From assembly GCA_934591845.1 (NCBI GenBank), contig CAKTPO010000002.1:138147-202146 (forward strand): a stretch of 64,000 nucleotides of DNA, written 5' to 3'. Below are positions 18,595 through 26,789 of this stretch, in pieces. The position numbers were made by a program, and so were the translations under genes. The notes beneath the pieces are model-generated. The model was not told where the DNA came from. It saw nothing but the letters and a program-made list of their open reading frames with translations, and did no database searches. Each line of letters starts with the position of its first letter. Position 1 is the first letter of the stretch. Source of the DNA: an uncultured Oscillospiraceae bacterium (GTDB lineage: Bacteria; Bacillota; Clostridia; Oscillospirales; Oscillospiraceae).

Positions 18595-20352
18595 GTGAAC
18601 AGTTTGGAAAAAATCGGAAGTCTCTTGATCCTTGGGGTGTGGCTGCTGTTTCTGCTTCTGCAAAACCTTGGATATTGGGAAGTTTTGCAAAGAAAATGTA
18701 ATGTAGAAATTGAATTCTTGCCGGCCTTGACCTGCGCAGTTCAGATTTCGGTGCTATTCTTTGCGGGAATTCTGAACCTTTTGTTGGAGGCGGCAGTCTG
18801 TCTTTGGCTGTTTGGCCTTCTGTCCCTTGGCTACTGTGTCAAACAGAACCGTGGCCTGTCCTTTGCAAAGCGTTATTGCAATGCAGGCTATTTGTGCCTG
18901 TTCCTGTTCCTTGCGGCCCTTGTTCTCCACTTACACGGTGCAACATTTTCAGCTGGGGATGACTTTACGCATTGGGGTTTGGTTGCTAAATCTGTTTTGA
19001 CTACAGACCATATGCCAACCATGCGGGAGGCATATATTGAATATCCGGATTATCCTTTGGGAAGTGCTGTGTTTATTTATTATTGCATGCGTTTTTCCGG
19101 TGCCGTTACCAGTGAGTGGCAGATGATGCTCTGCCAGGCTTATCTGGCACTTGCATTCCTGTTACCGATGATGCTCCCTCTCAAAAAGCATCGGGGCGTT
19201 GGGTTTGTAGTGGCAGTTTTGCTGACAGAATTCTTCCTGAAGTACAATATTCGACCCAGTTCCCTGCAAGTTGATACGTTGCTGCCACTGGCAGGCATGG
19301 CGATGCTATTATATGTGTTCCGATATTGTGCTGCTGGGGAAACCGGAAAGCCCAGTTTCTATCTGGCCAGTGCCTTCATTATGGCGGTTTCTCAAATAAA
19401 AAGCGCAGGAGCCTTTTTTGTTGCCATCGCCCTGGGCTATGTTATGCTGGAAGGGAAAAAGGACCGCCAATGGAAGCAGCGGGTCATCGTGGTTTTGGTG
19501 CAGCTTATTGTCTACCTGCTTTGGATGAAACACAGGGATTATGTTTTTGGCTATGCAGGCCGCCATGGTGTCAGCATCAAAGAGTTTTCACGTGTTCTGG
19601 CGATTCACGATAAATCAGAATTACCTGTTTTGATTCGCTCTTTTGTTTTGCGTTTGGCATCTTTTAAGGGAAATATTCTGTGCCTTTGCGCAGCTGCTGT
19701 GGTTAGAATTCTGTATTGTACGGCAGGTGAGCGCAAACAGGCATCGGATTTTCTAAAACTTTGCGGAAAGGTTTTGTTAGCCTATCTTGCGTATATGGCA
19801 GCGCTGTGTGTCATGTACTATACCTCCATGGAAGTTCCGGGATACGAGACCAGCTTGCCTGGCTTTGACAGATATGCGCAGACTGCTGTGATTGCAGTGC
19901 TTTATGGCTTTGGTGTACTGCTGATGCAGCGAATCAGCGAATATCAGTTCCGGCGGGAAAAGTGTGCCGTGGCAGCATTGCTGGTGCTGCTTCCGGGACT
20001 GCTGTGGTGGCAGGGCATCCGGAAACCGTTCTTGCTGGAAACACCTCCTGTCAGTGCAGACCGGGTGAAAATTGAAAATGCCATGCGTTATAAGTACATT
20101 AAAGAAGGCACCTCCTGTGCGATTCTTGGTGTCGAGGAAGAAAACCTTGGCCCGAGATATATTGCAAAGTATCTCTTTAACAACTGGGATCGGGAGAATT
20201 TTACCATTAACAGCATGGAAGATTTCCGGGCAGTGGAGGATTATGACCCGGACTATCTGATCATTCTTGATTTGGAGAATCCTTATATTCAGCAGTGGAT
20301 ACAGGAAAAGTATCCCGAATATGTGGGAAAGACCTTTATTGACCTGACATAA
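18595..20352 (+). CDS. Multi-pass membrane protein, possible GT-C glycosyltransferase
   Basis: About 585 residues if GTG 18595 is used; no ATG is available, and TTG 18583 or 18604 are alternatives, so the start is uncertain. At least ten hydrophobic segments are followed by a soluble tail of about 120 residues. Soon after the third or fourth segment comes AGDDFTHWGLVAK, an acidic pair plus His/Trp in an outer loop, as in GT-C enzymes that use lipid-linked sugars. I do not recognise a named family. It stands alone between a weak hairpin and a strong terminator. A wall or surface glycan role is an inference. Confidence 0.5.
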   Translation: MNSLEKIGSLLILGVWLLFLLLQNLGYWEVLQRKCNVEIEFLPALTCAVQISVLFFAGILNLLLEAAVCLWLFGLLSLGYCVKQNRGLSFAKRYCNAGYLCLFLFLAALVLHLHGATFSAGDDFTHWGLVAKSVLTTDHMPTMREAYIEYPDYPLGSAVFIYYCMRFSGAVTSEWQMMLCQAYLALAFLLPMMLPLKKHRGVGFVVAVLLTEFFLKYNIRPSSLQVDTLLPLAGMAMLLYVFRYCAAGETGKPSFYLASAFIMAVSQIKSAGAFFVAIALGYVMLEGKKDRQWKQRVIVVLVQLIVYLLWMKHRDYVFGYAGRHGVSIKEFSRVLAIHDKSELPVLIRSFVLRLASFKGNILCLCAAAVVRILYCTAGERKQASDFLKLCGKVLLAYLAYMAALCVMYYTSMEVPGYETSLPGFDRYAQTAVIAVLYGFGVLLMQRISEYQFRREKCAVAALLVLLPGLLWWQGIRKPFLLETPPVSADRVKIENAMRYKYIKEGTSCAILGVEEENLGPRYIAKYLFNNWDRENFTINSMEDFRAVEDYDPDYLIILDLENPYIQQWIQEKYPEYVGKTFIDLT

Positions 20353-20353
20353 C

Positions 20354-20392
20354 AAAAAGTCATTGCGTGTTTTCAGCACGCAATGACTTTTT
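20354..20392. terminator. Bidirectional terminator
   Basis: Arms AAAAAGTCATTGCGTG and CACGCAATGACTTTTT form a 16-base stem with T-runs on both strands, between the membrane protein gene and the convergent 106-residue gene. Confidence 0.92.
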
Positions 20393-20401
20393 TGAAATTA
20401 T

Positions 20402-20722
20402 TCATTCATTGGCATAAGAGATAAAACCAAGTGTCATATAATCCAGAATAACCATCTTGTCCGGGGTCGTTCCCATGGTGACTCGGTGGCAGTGGACTTT
20501 CCACACATCGGAGGAACCCATTTTTGCTTTGCGGATTTCAAAAACATGGTTCCAACTGCGGCCTTCCAGGTATTGCTCCTCCCGGATGAAGCGAATCAAC
20601 TCCAGACGGCGAAAATGAAATGTGGGAAAGGCATTTTCGATGCAGGCTTCAAACAGCGTTTGGGCATCCCGCACGCTGCCAAGCTCAAAAGTATTGCGAA
20701 TCATTGCGCCGTAATCTTCCAT
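20402..20722 (-). CDS. Conserved hypothetical protein, 106 residues
   Basis: I do not recognise this protein. It starts at ATG 20722, with AAGGAGTG 8 bases upstream; a GTG at 20731 lies inside that site and is unlikely. The sequence is soluble, mixed helix and strand, with RRLELIRFIREEQYLEGRSW and a C-terminal strand-rich part (VWKVHCHRVTMGT, MVILDYMTLGF). It is 12 bases downstream of a thioesterase gene on the same strand and is probably co-transcribed with it. Confidence 0.6.
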   Translation of the reverse strand: MEDYGAMIRNTFELGSVRDAQTLFEACIENAFPTFHFRRLELIRFIREEQYLEGRSWNHVFEIRKAKMGSSDVWKVHCHRVTMGTTPDKMVILDYMTLGFISYANE

Positions 20723-20734
20723 CTTGAACACTCC

Positions 20735-21121
20735 TTATAGTTTTTGGTAGGTTTTCTCCAAAAATTTCTCGTTGTTTACCAATACACGGGTATGGGTAGC
20801 CCGGCCGATTTCACCGGCTTCGTCAAAGGCTGTAATGGCAAAAGTGATTTTCCGACCATCCACGGCGGTGACTTCCGCCGAAGCCCGGACCTCTAATCCA
20901 ACGGGGGTGGCGCTGAGATGCTCCAGATTCAGGGCCGTACCCACGCTGGTCTGCCCCAGGGGAAGTACTTCCTCAATGGCGGCACAGGCGGCGCCTTCCA
21001 TGAGCGCAGCGAGGCAAGGGGTGGCGTATACAAGCAGGCTCCCGGAGCCGACATACTGGGCGGTATCCTCTTTTTCCACCAGGGTGGAGGCTTCGCCCTT
21101 CATACCAATTATAATTTCCAT
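20735..21121 (-). CDS. Thioesterase-like hotdog protein (FlK-type)
   Basis: 128 residues from ATG 21121, preceded by GGAAGGTG; a frame extends 3 codons further but has no ribosome site. The pattern MKGEASTLVEKEDTAQYVGSG, PCLAALMEGAACAAIEEVL, GTALNLEHLSATPVG resembles fluoroacetyl-CoA-type thioesterases with a single hotdog domain. Members hydrolyse small acyl-CoA thioesters or act as binding proteins. The substrate is unknown. Confidence 0.7.
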   Translation of the reverse strand: MEIIIGMKGEASTLVEKEDTAQYVGSGSLLVYATPCLAALMEGAACAAIEEVLPLGQTSVGTALNLEHLSATPVGLEVRASAEVTAVDGRKITFAITAFDEAGEIGRATHTRVLVNNEKFLEKTYQKL

Positions 21122-21195
21122 GACACACACCTTCCAATTCTTATGTTTCTTTTATCAATATATCTCATGGATTTCTAATTGTCAATGATCTGGAC

Positions 21196-21224
21196 TTGTA
21201 AAACGGATGATTTTTTCATATAAT
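21196..21224 (+). promoter_or_regulatory. Promoter upstream of the ATT-start membrane protein gene
   Basis: TTGTAA (21196-21201), a 17-base spacer and TATAAT (21219-21224). The leader of about 105 bases holds two small hairpins: GGCGAA/TTCGCC near 21262-21276, and AGCTCT/AGAGCT enclosing CTGATT/AATCAG near 21279-21303. It may be regulatory, but I match it to no riboswitch class. Confidence 0.7.
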
Positions 21225-21336
21225 CTAAGGGAGTTCTGAATAAATCATCTGCGGCTAAGCGGCGAATCTTTCGCCGTCAGCTCTTGCTGATTTAATCAGA
21301 GCTTTCCCAAGATATACTTGAAAGGAGGGGACAGCC

Positions 21337-21849
21337 ATTCATTATTCCAATACAAAGGCCATTGCCCTGGGCGGTGTGTTGGCTGCTCTGGCCGTGTGCA
21401 TTCTGTGTCTGGGAAGCTTGATTCCAATCAATACCTATGTAAGTCCCATGCTCTGCGCACTGCTTTTGCAGGTCGTTTTGAATCTTTGCGGAAGGCGACT
21501 GGCTACTGCCTGGTTTGCGGCAGTGGCGATTCTGGGGCTGCTGCTCTGTCCGGACCGGGAGGCGGCGGGGGTGTTTCTGTTTTTAGGAGAATACCCTATT
21601 GTAAAGCAGCTGCTGGATGGGAGAAAGTTTTCTGGTTTATGGAAAGCTCTTTATTTTAATTTCAGCGTGTTGGTACTCTACTGGTTGCTCCTTTTTGTGA
21701 TGGGCATTCCGGGGCTTTATGAGGAGTTTCAAGAACTGGGCCTCATCATGCTGGTAATACTGGTGCTGCTTGGAAATGGAACCTTCTTTTTGCTGGATCG
21801 GGTTCTTGAAAAACCATTTTTTCAAAAGTTGGGACGATATGGACACTAA
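21337..21849 (+). CDS. Conserved membrane protein, probable ATT start
   Basis: 170 residues if translation begins at ATT 21337. The strong site AAAGGAGGGG (21321-21330) sits 6 bases before it and no ATG, GTG or TTG lies at a workable distance; the first standard codon in frame is GTG 21376, 45 bases after the ribosome site and already inside the first membrane helix. About five membrane segments are visible (ALGGVLAALAVCILCLG, a Pro-rich turn, then hydrophobic stretches). The shape recalls small transporter subunits such as ECF S components, but I cannot name a substrate. The next gene overlaps its end. Confidence 0.6.
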   Translation: MHYSNTKAIALGGVLAALAVCILCLGSLIPINTYVSPMLCALLLQVVLNLCGRRLATAWFAAVAILGLLLCPDREAAGVFLFLGEYPIVKQLLDGRKFSGLWKALYFNFSVLVLYWLLLFVMGIPGLYEEFQELGLIMLVILVLLGNGTFFLLDRVLEKPFFQKLGRYGH

Positions 21850-22105
21850 CTGGGAACTTTATATTCTGCGCTGCGGTGACGGGAGCCTGTATACAGGAAT
21901 TGCCCGGGATGCGGAAAAACGGCTTGCGGCCCATTGCAGCGGCAAGGGCGCAAAATATACCAGGGGCAGAGGACCTCTGACCCTGGTATACCGGGAGCCC
22001 TGCACAGACCATGGCGAGGCCTTGCGGAGAGAATGTGCCGTCAAACGCCTTACACGAGCAGAAAAAGAACAATTGATCCTGAAGGCGGATGAATCAAAGA
22101 AATAA
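21839..22105 (+). CDS. GIY-YIG domain protein (UPF0213/YhbQ-YazA type)
   Basis: 88 residues starting at ATG 21839, overlapping the preceding gene by 11 bases. The single-domain nuclease fold is shown by LYILRCGDGSLYTGIARDA (the GIY and YIG elements) followed by RLAAHCSGKGAKYTRGRGP. These proteins are small, uncharacterised nuclease-like factors. The 3' end overlaps the convergent gene by 12 bases. Confidence 0.85.
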   Translation: MDTNWELYILRCGDGSLYTGIARDAEKRLAAHCSGKGAKYTRGRGPLTLVYREPCTDHGEALRRECAVKRLTRAEKEQLILKADESKK

Positions 22106-22345
22106 GTAAATGACAAGGGTGATCAGGGAAGTATTTGGCCCTTCTTTGCCGTTTCCTGAAATCAGCAGCAACAGCAGCACCACGATCAAATCCTCCGCTT
22201 CAAACCCAGAAGGTAAGAGGTTGCTGAAAAACGAGCCAACGGTCTGGTCTTTTACCGGTTCTCGGGAAGCAGGAAGCGACACCTGATCTGGCAGGCTTTG
22301 CCGGAGAAAAGTTCCATCCTGTGTGGGGACATAACGGTTATACAT
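22094..22345 (-). CDS. Small clostridial protein with C-terminal membrane segment
   Basis: 83 residues. It begins MYNRYVPTQDG, has a polar middle, and ends in a short hydrophobic stretch (IVVLLLLLISGN, TLVIYLFL). I recall similar small clostridial proteins with an MYNRY start and a leucine-rich tail; their function is unknown. It is the last of three minus-strand genes with 2-base and overlapping junctions, so the three form one unit. A sporulation role is a guess from the genome type. Confidence 0.6.
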   Translation of the reverse strand: MYNRYVPTQDGTFLRQSLPDQVSLPASREPVKDQTVGSFFSNLLPSGFEAEDLIVVLLLLLISGNGKEGPNTSLITLVIYLFL

Positions 22346-22347
22346 TT

Positions 22348-22707
22348 CTACACCACCGTTCCTTTCCCCAAAATACCGGACCCCAATAGACCGGATGCCT
22401 GCTGCGCCATTTTGGCTGCCCGCATGGCTTTTTCCAGTTTTTGGTGCCGCTCCCGGCTGATATAAGGGGTCAGAGCATTGAGAAGTGCCTGCTGCTCTTT
22501 GTCAATGGCGGCACCCTGGGCTAGGCTGGAAAAGGCCTTAATGGCTTCCAGACTGTCGCTTCCACCCATCTCTACAGAGTCCGGGCCAGGGGGTGGCCCT
22601 TGTTGTGGCTGTCCTAAGGACTGGGCGAGTTTTTGAATTTGGGCCATCATCTGGGGATTTCCCAGAATGGATTCCAGGGAGGTTTCCAGTGGGGCTTCCT
22701 GGCTCAT
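22348..22707 (-). CDS. Hypothetical soluble protein, 119 residues
   Basis: Not recognised by name. The protein is helix-rich with a Pro/Gly/Gln segment in the middle (GQPQQGPPPGPDSVEMGG) and a basic helix after it (SRERHQKLEKAMRAAKMA). It overlaps the gene upstream (ATGA) and lies 2 bases from the gene downstream, the middle of a three-gene operon. Confidence 0.6.
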   Translation of the reverse strand: MSQEAPLETSLESILGNPQMMAQIQKLAQSLGQPQQGPPPGPDSVEMGGSDSLEAIKAFSSLAQGAAIDKEQQALLNALTPYISRERHQKLEKAMRAAKMAQQASGLLGSGILGKGTVV

Positions 22708-22937
22708 GGTTCGTCACGCAGTTGTTTCAGAAGTGCTGCCGCTTCCGCTGTGGCGAGAAAAGCCTCCAAAGTCCGTTTTGCTCCAGCAAGGTCTCCTTTT
22801 CCTACCTGCTCCAGGGCTTGTTTCAGTCCTTTTGCGTCAGAACGCTGCAAAAGCGTTCGCAATTGTTGGCCAGCGTCCGTATCCGCCAGAAGCTGGGCCT
22901 TTTGAATTTGCTCCTTGGTAAAATCAGCTTGCTCCAT
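22704..22937 (-). CDS. Hypothetical helical protein, 77 residues
   Basis: First gene of the three-gene unit, starting at ATG 22937 with AAAGGAGC upstream. It is entirely helical and charged, with Ala-rich repeats (DAKGLKQALEQVGKGDLAGAKRTLEAFLATAEA). I do not recognise it; it may pair with the next protein. Confidence 0.6.
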   Translation of the reverse strand: MEQADFTKEQIQKAQLLADTDAGQQLRTLLQRSDAKGLKQALEQVGKGDLAGAKRTLEAFLATAEAAALLKQLRDEP

Positions 22938-23152
22938 TGAGGATGCTCCTTTCCAGTCCAGAGATGTTGTCTTTTATATCAGTATATGCGAGAAGTGCTT
23001 TTATTTGACTGTATGATAAAAATAATCCCAACAGTAGCTTTCTTGATTGGGGTATGTTATAATACGGAAACGAGAATACTAAGGGAACGCCTGATCGATT
23101 GTTGTCGGTTCTTGCCGAGCAAATCAGCGTTTCCCGGAAGGACGGATGAACG

Positions 23153-23647
23153 ATGGTTGTTTTGGTTTTGTCGGATTCCCATAGGTTCCTTTCATTTATG
23201 GAGCTTTGCGTTGAAAAAATCCATCCGGACTGTTTGATCCACCTTGGGGATTATTACCCGGACGGCTATGAGCTTAGGGCTTTGTGTCCCGGGGCGGAAG
23301 TGTATCAGGTACCCGGAAATTGCGATGAATATGGCTGTGATAGTCGTTTGCCGAGAATTCTGATGCCCACTATTGGTGGTGTTCGCTTTTATATGACCCA
23401 TGGTCATTTGCATAAGGTCAAAATGACCCGCTCCCTATTGCTGAAAGATGCCCGGAGTGCCAATGCCCAAGTAGTGCTATATGGCCACACCCATATCCCG
23501 GAATGCAGCCGGGAGGCAGATGGGCTGTGGGTGATGAATCCGGGTGCAGGTGGCTATTGCGGAACTGCGGGAGTTATTGAAATCGAAGACGGGAACGTCC
23601 GCTCCTGCCGTATTGTGGGGCGGGCAGAGTTGGAGGAGATGAAATGA
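23153..23647 (+). CDS. YfcE/MJ0936-type metallophosphoesterase
   Basis: 164 residues. Calcineurin-like metal ligands are all present: VLSDSH near the N-terminus, HLGDY, GNCD, THGH and YGHTHIP. Family members hydrolyse phosphodiesters with Mn or Ni; the natural substrate is unknown. The ATG follows GGAAGGACGG. An extended -10 (TGTTATAAT, ending 23063) is a likely promoter. The stop overlaps the coaX start (ATGA). Confidence 0.88.
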   Translation: MVVLVLSDSHRFLSFMELCVEKIHPDCLIHLGDYYPDGYELRALCPGAEVYQVPGNCDEYGCDSRLPRILMPTIGGVRFYMTHGHLHKVKMTRSLLLKDARSANAQVVLYGHTHIPECSREADGLWVMNPGAGGYCGTAGVIEIEDGNVRSCRIVGRAELEEMK

Positions 23648-24411
23648 TTCTTGCAGTACACATCGGCAATACCAACATCACTCTTGGGGCGGTCAATGGA
23701 AAAGAGATTTTGTTTCAGGCCCGCATCCGCACGGATGCCACAAAGACCTCGGATGAATACGCCATTGATCTTCAAATGCTGCTGGCCATCCATTGCGTGA
23801 GCAGCAACCAAATTGAAGGAGCAATCATCGCTTCTGTGGTACCCCAGGTGCTGAATCCTGTCAAAACAGCATTAAAAAAACTTTTCGGGAAGCCTGTTAT
23901 GGTGGTAGGCCCGGGGATCAAAACTGGCCTCAATATCCGCATTGACAATCCAGCCCAGACGGGTGCGGATTTGGTAGTAAGCTGTGTTGCCGCCCTAAAG
24001 ATGCAAAAGCCGCCGCTGATCGTGATTGGTATGGGAACCGCAACTACCATGATGGTGTTGGACGAAACAGGGGCCATGATCGGTGGCAGTATCAGCCCTG
24101 GCATCCGGGTTTCTATGGATGCGTTGACCCAGCGAGCGGCACTGCTTCCTGGATTGCAGCTGGATCAGCCCAAAAGGACCATCGGTCGCAATACGGTAGA
24201 GTGTATGCGCAGCGGCATTCTCTATGGTGCCGCATCTATGCTGGACGGCATGATCCAGCGCATGGAACAGGAACTGGGCACACAGGCTACGGTGGTCGCC
24301 ACAGGCCGTATCGGGCAGTATGTGGTGCCTTTGTGCAAAACCCCCATCATCTATGAGCGGGATCTCATCATCAAGGGCTTGGCGGCGCTCTATATGGAGA
24401 ATGTAAAGTAA
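23644..24411 (+). CDS. coaX: Type III pantothenate kinase
   Basis: 255 residues. It phosphorylates pantothenate, the first step to coenzyme A; coaD (52 kb) supplies a later step. ASKHA-fold motifs are LAVHIGNTNITLGAV (phosphate 1), TGADLVVSCVAAL, GMGTATTMMVLD and GGSISPGIRVSMDAL. It overlaps the phosphoesterase gene and is followed after 11 bases by a membrane protein gene. Confidence 0.95.
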   Translation: MILAVHIGNTNITLGAVNGKEILFQARIRTDATKTSDEYAIDLQMLLAIHCVSSNQIEGAIIASVVPQVLNPVKTALKKLFGKPVMVVGPGIKTGLNIRIDNPAQTGADLVVSCVAALKMQKPPLIVIGMGTATTMMVLDETGAMIGGSISPGIRVSMDALTQRAALLPGLQLDQPKRTIGRNTVECMRSGILYGAASMLDGMIQRMEQELGTQATVVATGRIGQYVVPLCKTPIIYERDLIIKGLAALYMENVK

Positions 24412-24422
24412 AGGAGAAGCTT

Positions 24423-24809
24423 ATGAAGAAAACACCTCAACCGGCCCAAGCGCCCAACGGTGCCTTGCAAGGCTATGAGCGATTTAAGCACGTCATGGGT
24501 ATTGTGATCACTTGGCTGTATCATCTGCGCAAGGTCGTTCTGGCAGCACCCGTTGTGTATGTTGCCCTCCGGATTGCGGCGTACAATACTGTGAATTTAC
24601 CCCTCTCTGTTGGATTGCTGCTGCAATCTGACGGTACATTTACCATGCACATTTCCCGATACCTGGCGGTGGTCGGACCGTTGGCACTGACTGGCGGGTG
24701 CCTTGCGATGATGTTCCTTTCCAGAAAGGCACTGTACGCTTGGGCGGTCAGCGTGTTTTCTCTGGCACTTCCGGTGCTGCTGGTGGTAAGCAATTTGTAT
24801 CCTGCATAG
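24423..24809 (+). CDS. Hypothetical membrane protein, 128 residues
   Basis: Start ATG 24423 behind AAAGGAGAAGC. A polar N-terminus is followed by four likely membrane segments (about residues 25-45, 50-65, 80-100, 105-125). I do not recognise it. It is the third gene of the phosphoesterase-coaX unit. Confidence 0.65.
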   Translation: MKKTPQPAQAPNGALQGYERFKHVMGIVITWLYHLRKVVLAAPVVYVALRIAAYNTVNLPLSVGLLLQSDGTFTMHISRYLAVVGPLALTGGCLAMMFLSRKALYAWAVSVFSLALPVLLVVSNLYPA

Positions 24810-24869
24810 TTTATTTCCCAATCGTTCAAGGATTCTTCACCTTTCTCCCAACAGTACATGGTATACTGT

Positions 24870-25016
24870 AAGTACAGGAAACGGGAGCGGTGAAGGAGCC
24901 GATGCTGCGGAAATATTCGCAGATAAGCCGACGGTATTCCTTGTGACACACCGGTTTCGCAGAAAAAGAAAAACATACTCAGGCGGCAGCGACCAGTTTC
25001 GGTCGCTGCCGTTTTT
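24870..25016 (+). ncRNA. Candidate small RNA (unclassified)
   Basis: A 230-base gap without a gene has an extended -10 (TGGTATACT, 24860-24867), about 110 bases containing hairpin arms (CTGCG/CGCAG near 24914-24931), and then a strong terminator: arms GGCAGCGACC and GGTCGCTGCC (24985-25010) plus GTTTTT. The following gene is on the other strand, so this is not a leader for it. I cannot match it to a known RNA family. The ends are estimates. Confidence 0.45.
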
Positions 25017-25039
25017 GGTTTGACGACTGCCCGATTTGC

Positions 25040-25558
25040 TTAAAAAATGGAGGCCAGGGGGAAATGCAGGGCCAGATGCTTCCAGGTATGCCGGTCAAGA
25101 TTCCCTGTGGGCGGAAGTCCGGATATTTGTTGGAAGGCAGACAGTGCATCCCGGGTAGCCAGATCCAGCACACCGGTGATCTCCGGAGCCTCCAGGCAAT
25201 TGTATTTATCTGCCATGATCAGCAGAATCACCTGGGCCAGGTAAACTGACGGGTTTCGTTCTCCATAGGTGATCGTCTGACAAGGATTCAGAAGAACAGC
25301 CAGGGCAGGGGGAGGTGCGACTTCTACCAGGGCTTTGCCATATTCGTGGGCAATCCGATCCCAGGTCTCCTGGTCGGTGACTCCAGTGATGGGAAGCTGA
25401 TGGCGCCGCTGAAAAATACGAACGGCCTCCATGGTATCCGGGCCATAGATTCCGTCCGGGATCAGGGCCTTGTATTCTTCGATGCTCTCAGCCAGCACCC
25501 GAAGCATGGTTTGCAAACTGCGGATGGGTTTGCCTAAAAAGGTTTCTTTTGGTTTCAT
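25040..25558 (-). CDS. Peptidoglycan-binding protein with two PG_binding_1 domains
   Basis: 172 residues with no signal peptide. Two peptidoglycan-binding repeats are visible, one around residues 8-70 (PDGIYGPDTMEAVRIFQRR) and one around 95-165 (ITGVLDLATRDALSAFQQI). It overlaps the end of the SleC-like gene (ATGA), so it is made with it and probably helps hold the cortex hydrolase or acts as an extra binding module. Confidence 0.8.
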   Translation of the reverse strand: MKPKETFLGKPIRSLQTMLRVLAESIEEYKALIPDGIYGPDTMEAVRIFQRRHQLPITGVTDQETWDRIAHEYGKALVEVAPPPALAVLLNPCQTITYGERNPSVYLAQVILLIMADKYNCLEAPEITGVLDLATRDALSAFQQISGLPPTGNLDRHTWKHLALHFPLASIF

Positions 25559-26781
25559 CTCACGACCTCCTTTCTTGCAGGGTCCTGAACGTTCATGGAA
25601 AGGTTGTAACCCGGGAATTGGGTAAGAGTAGTGGAATGGGCATATCGGTTTCGTGGCGGTGTCCCATTGATAACAGCGGAGGTATAGGGAAAACGTTCCA
25701 GGTCCAGGAAACTGGCATTTTCGATGCCGGCAAACTGGTCGTATATTTCATCCCAGGTTGTAAGGTCTACGACTCCGGTTTGTGGAATGCTGAAATAGGC
25801 CTGGGCCGCCAGAACCGCATTACGTGTGGCATCCCCAAAAATCCCGTCTACGGTAATGTTGGGAATTTGAGGAATATAGGCAGCCAATACACGAAGCATA
25901 TATTGTAGGTGTTCCACTCGAATACCCTGATTTCCGGGGGCGATGGGATCTCCGTGATTCCAGGCGATGGTATAGAACTGCTGGCCCTGACTTCGGAGCT
26001 CTGAGAGACTGGTAACTGCCGTATACAGCCGAACCAGGGCATACCAGCTGGCCGGTCCCACCACACCGTCTGGATTCAAGTCGAAGATTTCCTGGAAGGC
26101 CAGTAGTGCGCTTTCTGTTTGTGCGCCAAAAATACCGTCAATATTGGGTACTTTCGGAATTGCCGGATAGTTCTGAGAGATGCGATTTAACTCTGTTTGA
26201 ATGATTACAACGTTGGGGCCAACACTGCCTCGCCGCAGGGGCCTTCCGGGATAAGAAGATACGTAGTTTTGAATGGGGGCATTGGAAACGATTTCTATAT
26301 CGCCGTAATAGCTTTTCAGAATTTGGGTGGAGTTATAGCCTTTCTGGGCCAGCTTCTGACTTCCCCATTGACTAAGCCCCTCGCAGGTCACTGTGGTACC
26401 GTTGCAGAATTTGGCCGCCAGCGGTTCTACAAAATTGGGCCTGCGCAGGTAGGAGTTAAATAATTCGTCAACCAGTCGGGAAATGTTTGAAAAGAAACTC
26501 CGGCCTTTTACGAAAAACTGATCATATGCTGTGGAGCTGGTAATATCAAAATCATAGCCCCGGCTTCGATAGAATTCCGTATAAACTCGGTTCAGCGCAA
26601 AGGAAACAATGGCCAGAATATTGGCCCGTAAGGCGCTTTCTTCCCAGGTGGGGTAGATTTCACTGGAAGCTACATTTTTAACATAGTCTGGAAAGCTGAC
26701 GGTCACATTTTCGGCATCACTGCTGGGAGGCCCCAGGTGAACAGTGATCCGCTGGGGTACAAAAGGAGTAACAGTAGGCAT
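25555..26781 (-). CDS. SleC-like spore cortex-lytic enzyme, catalytic and PG-binding part
   Basis: 408 residues from ATG 26781, behind AGGAGG that directly follows the stop of the upstream gene. Residues 1-170 resemble the SpoIID-like catalytic part of SleC (YVKNVASSEIYPTW, ANILAIVSFALNRVYTEFYR, TSSTAYDQFFVKGR, TCEGLSQWGSQKLA). Two peptidoglycan-binding repeats follow (about 185-260 and 290-355). In Clostridium SleC this enzyme is one chain with an N-terminal pro-domain and is activated by proteolysis; here the pro-domain-like part is a separate upstream gene. The enzyme would degrade cortex during germination. Confidence 0.8.
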   Translation of the reverse strand: MPTVTPFVPQRITVHLGPPSSDAENVTVSFPDYVKNVASSEIYPTWEESALRANILAIVSFALNRVYTEFYRSRGYDFDITSSTAYDQFFVKGRSFFSNISRLVDELFNSYLRRPNFVEPLAAKFCNGTTVTCEGLSQWGSQKLAQKGYNSTQILKSYYGDIEIVSNAPIQNYVSSYPGRPLRRGSVGPNVVIIQTELNRISQNYPAIPKVPNIDGIFGAQTESALLAFQEIFDLNPDGVVGPASWYALVRLYTAVTSLSELRSQGQQFYTIAWNHGDPIAPGNQGIRVEHLQYMLRVLAAYIPQIPNITVDGIFGDATRNAVLAAQAYFSIPQTGVVDLTTWDEIYDQFAGIENASFLDLERFPYTSAVINGTPPRNRYAHSTTLTQFPGYNLSMNVQDPARKEVVR

Positions 26782-26789
26782 AGAACCTC

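Noticed and set aside
23058..23063. TATAAT with TTGATT upstream considered a standard promoter.
   Set aside because: The spacer is only 9 bases; the site is better read as an extended -10.
24874..24975. Partial likeness to cobalamin riboswitch pieces (GGTGAA, AAGCCGA).
   Set aside because: The conserved GCCACTG box is absent and no plus-strand gene follows.
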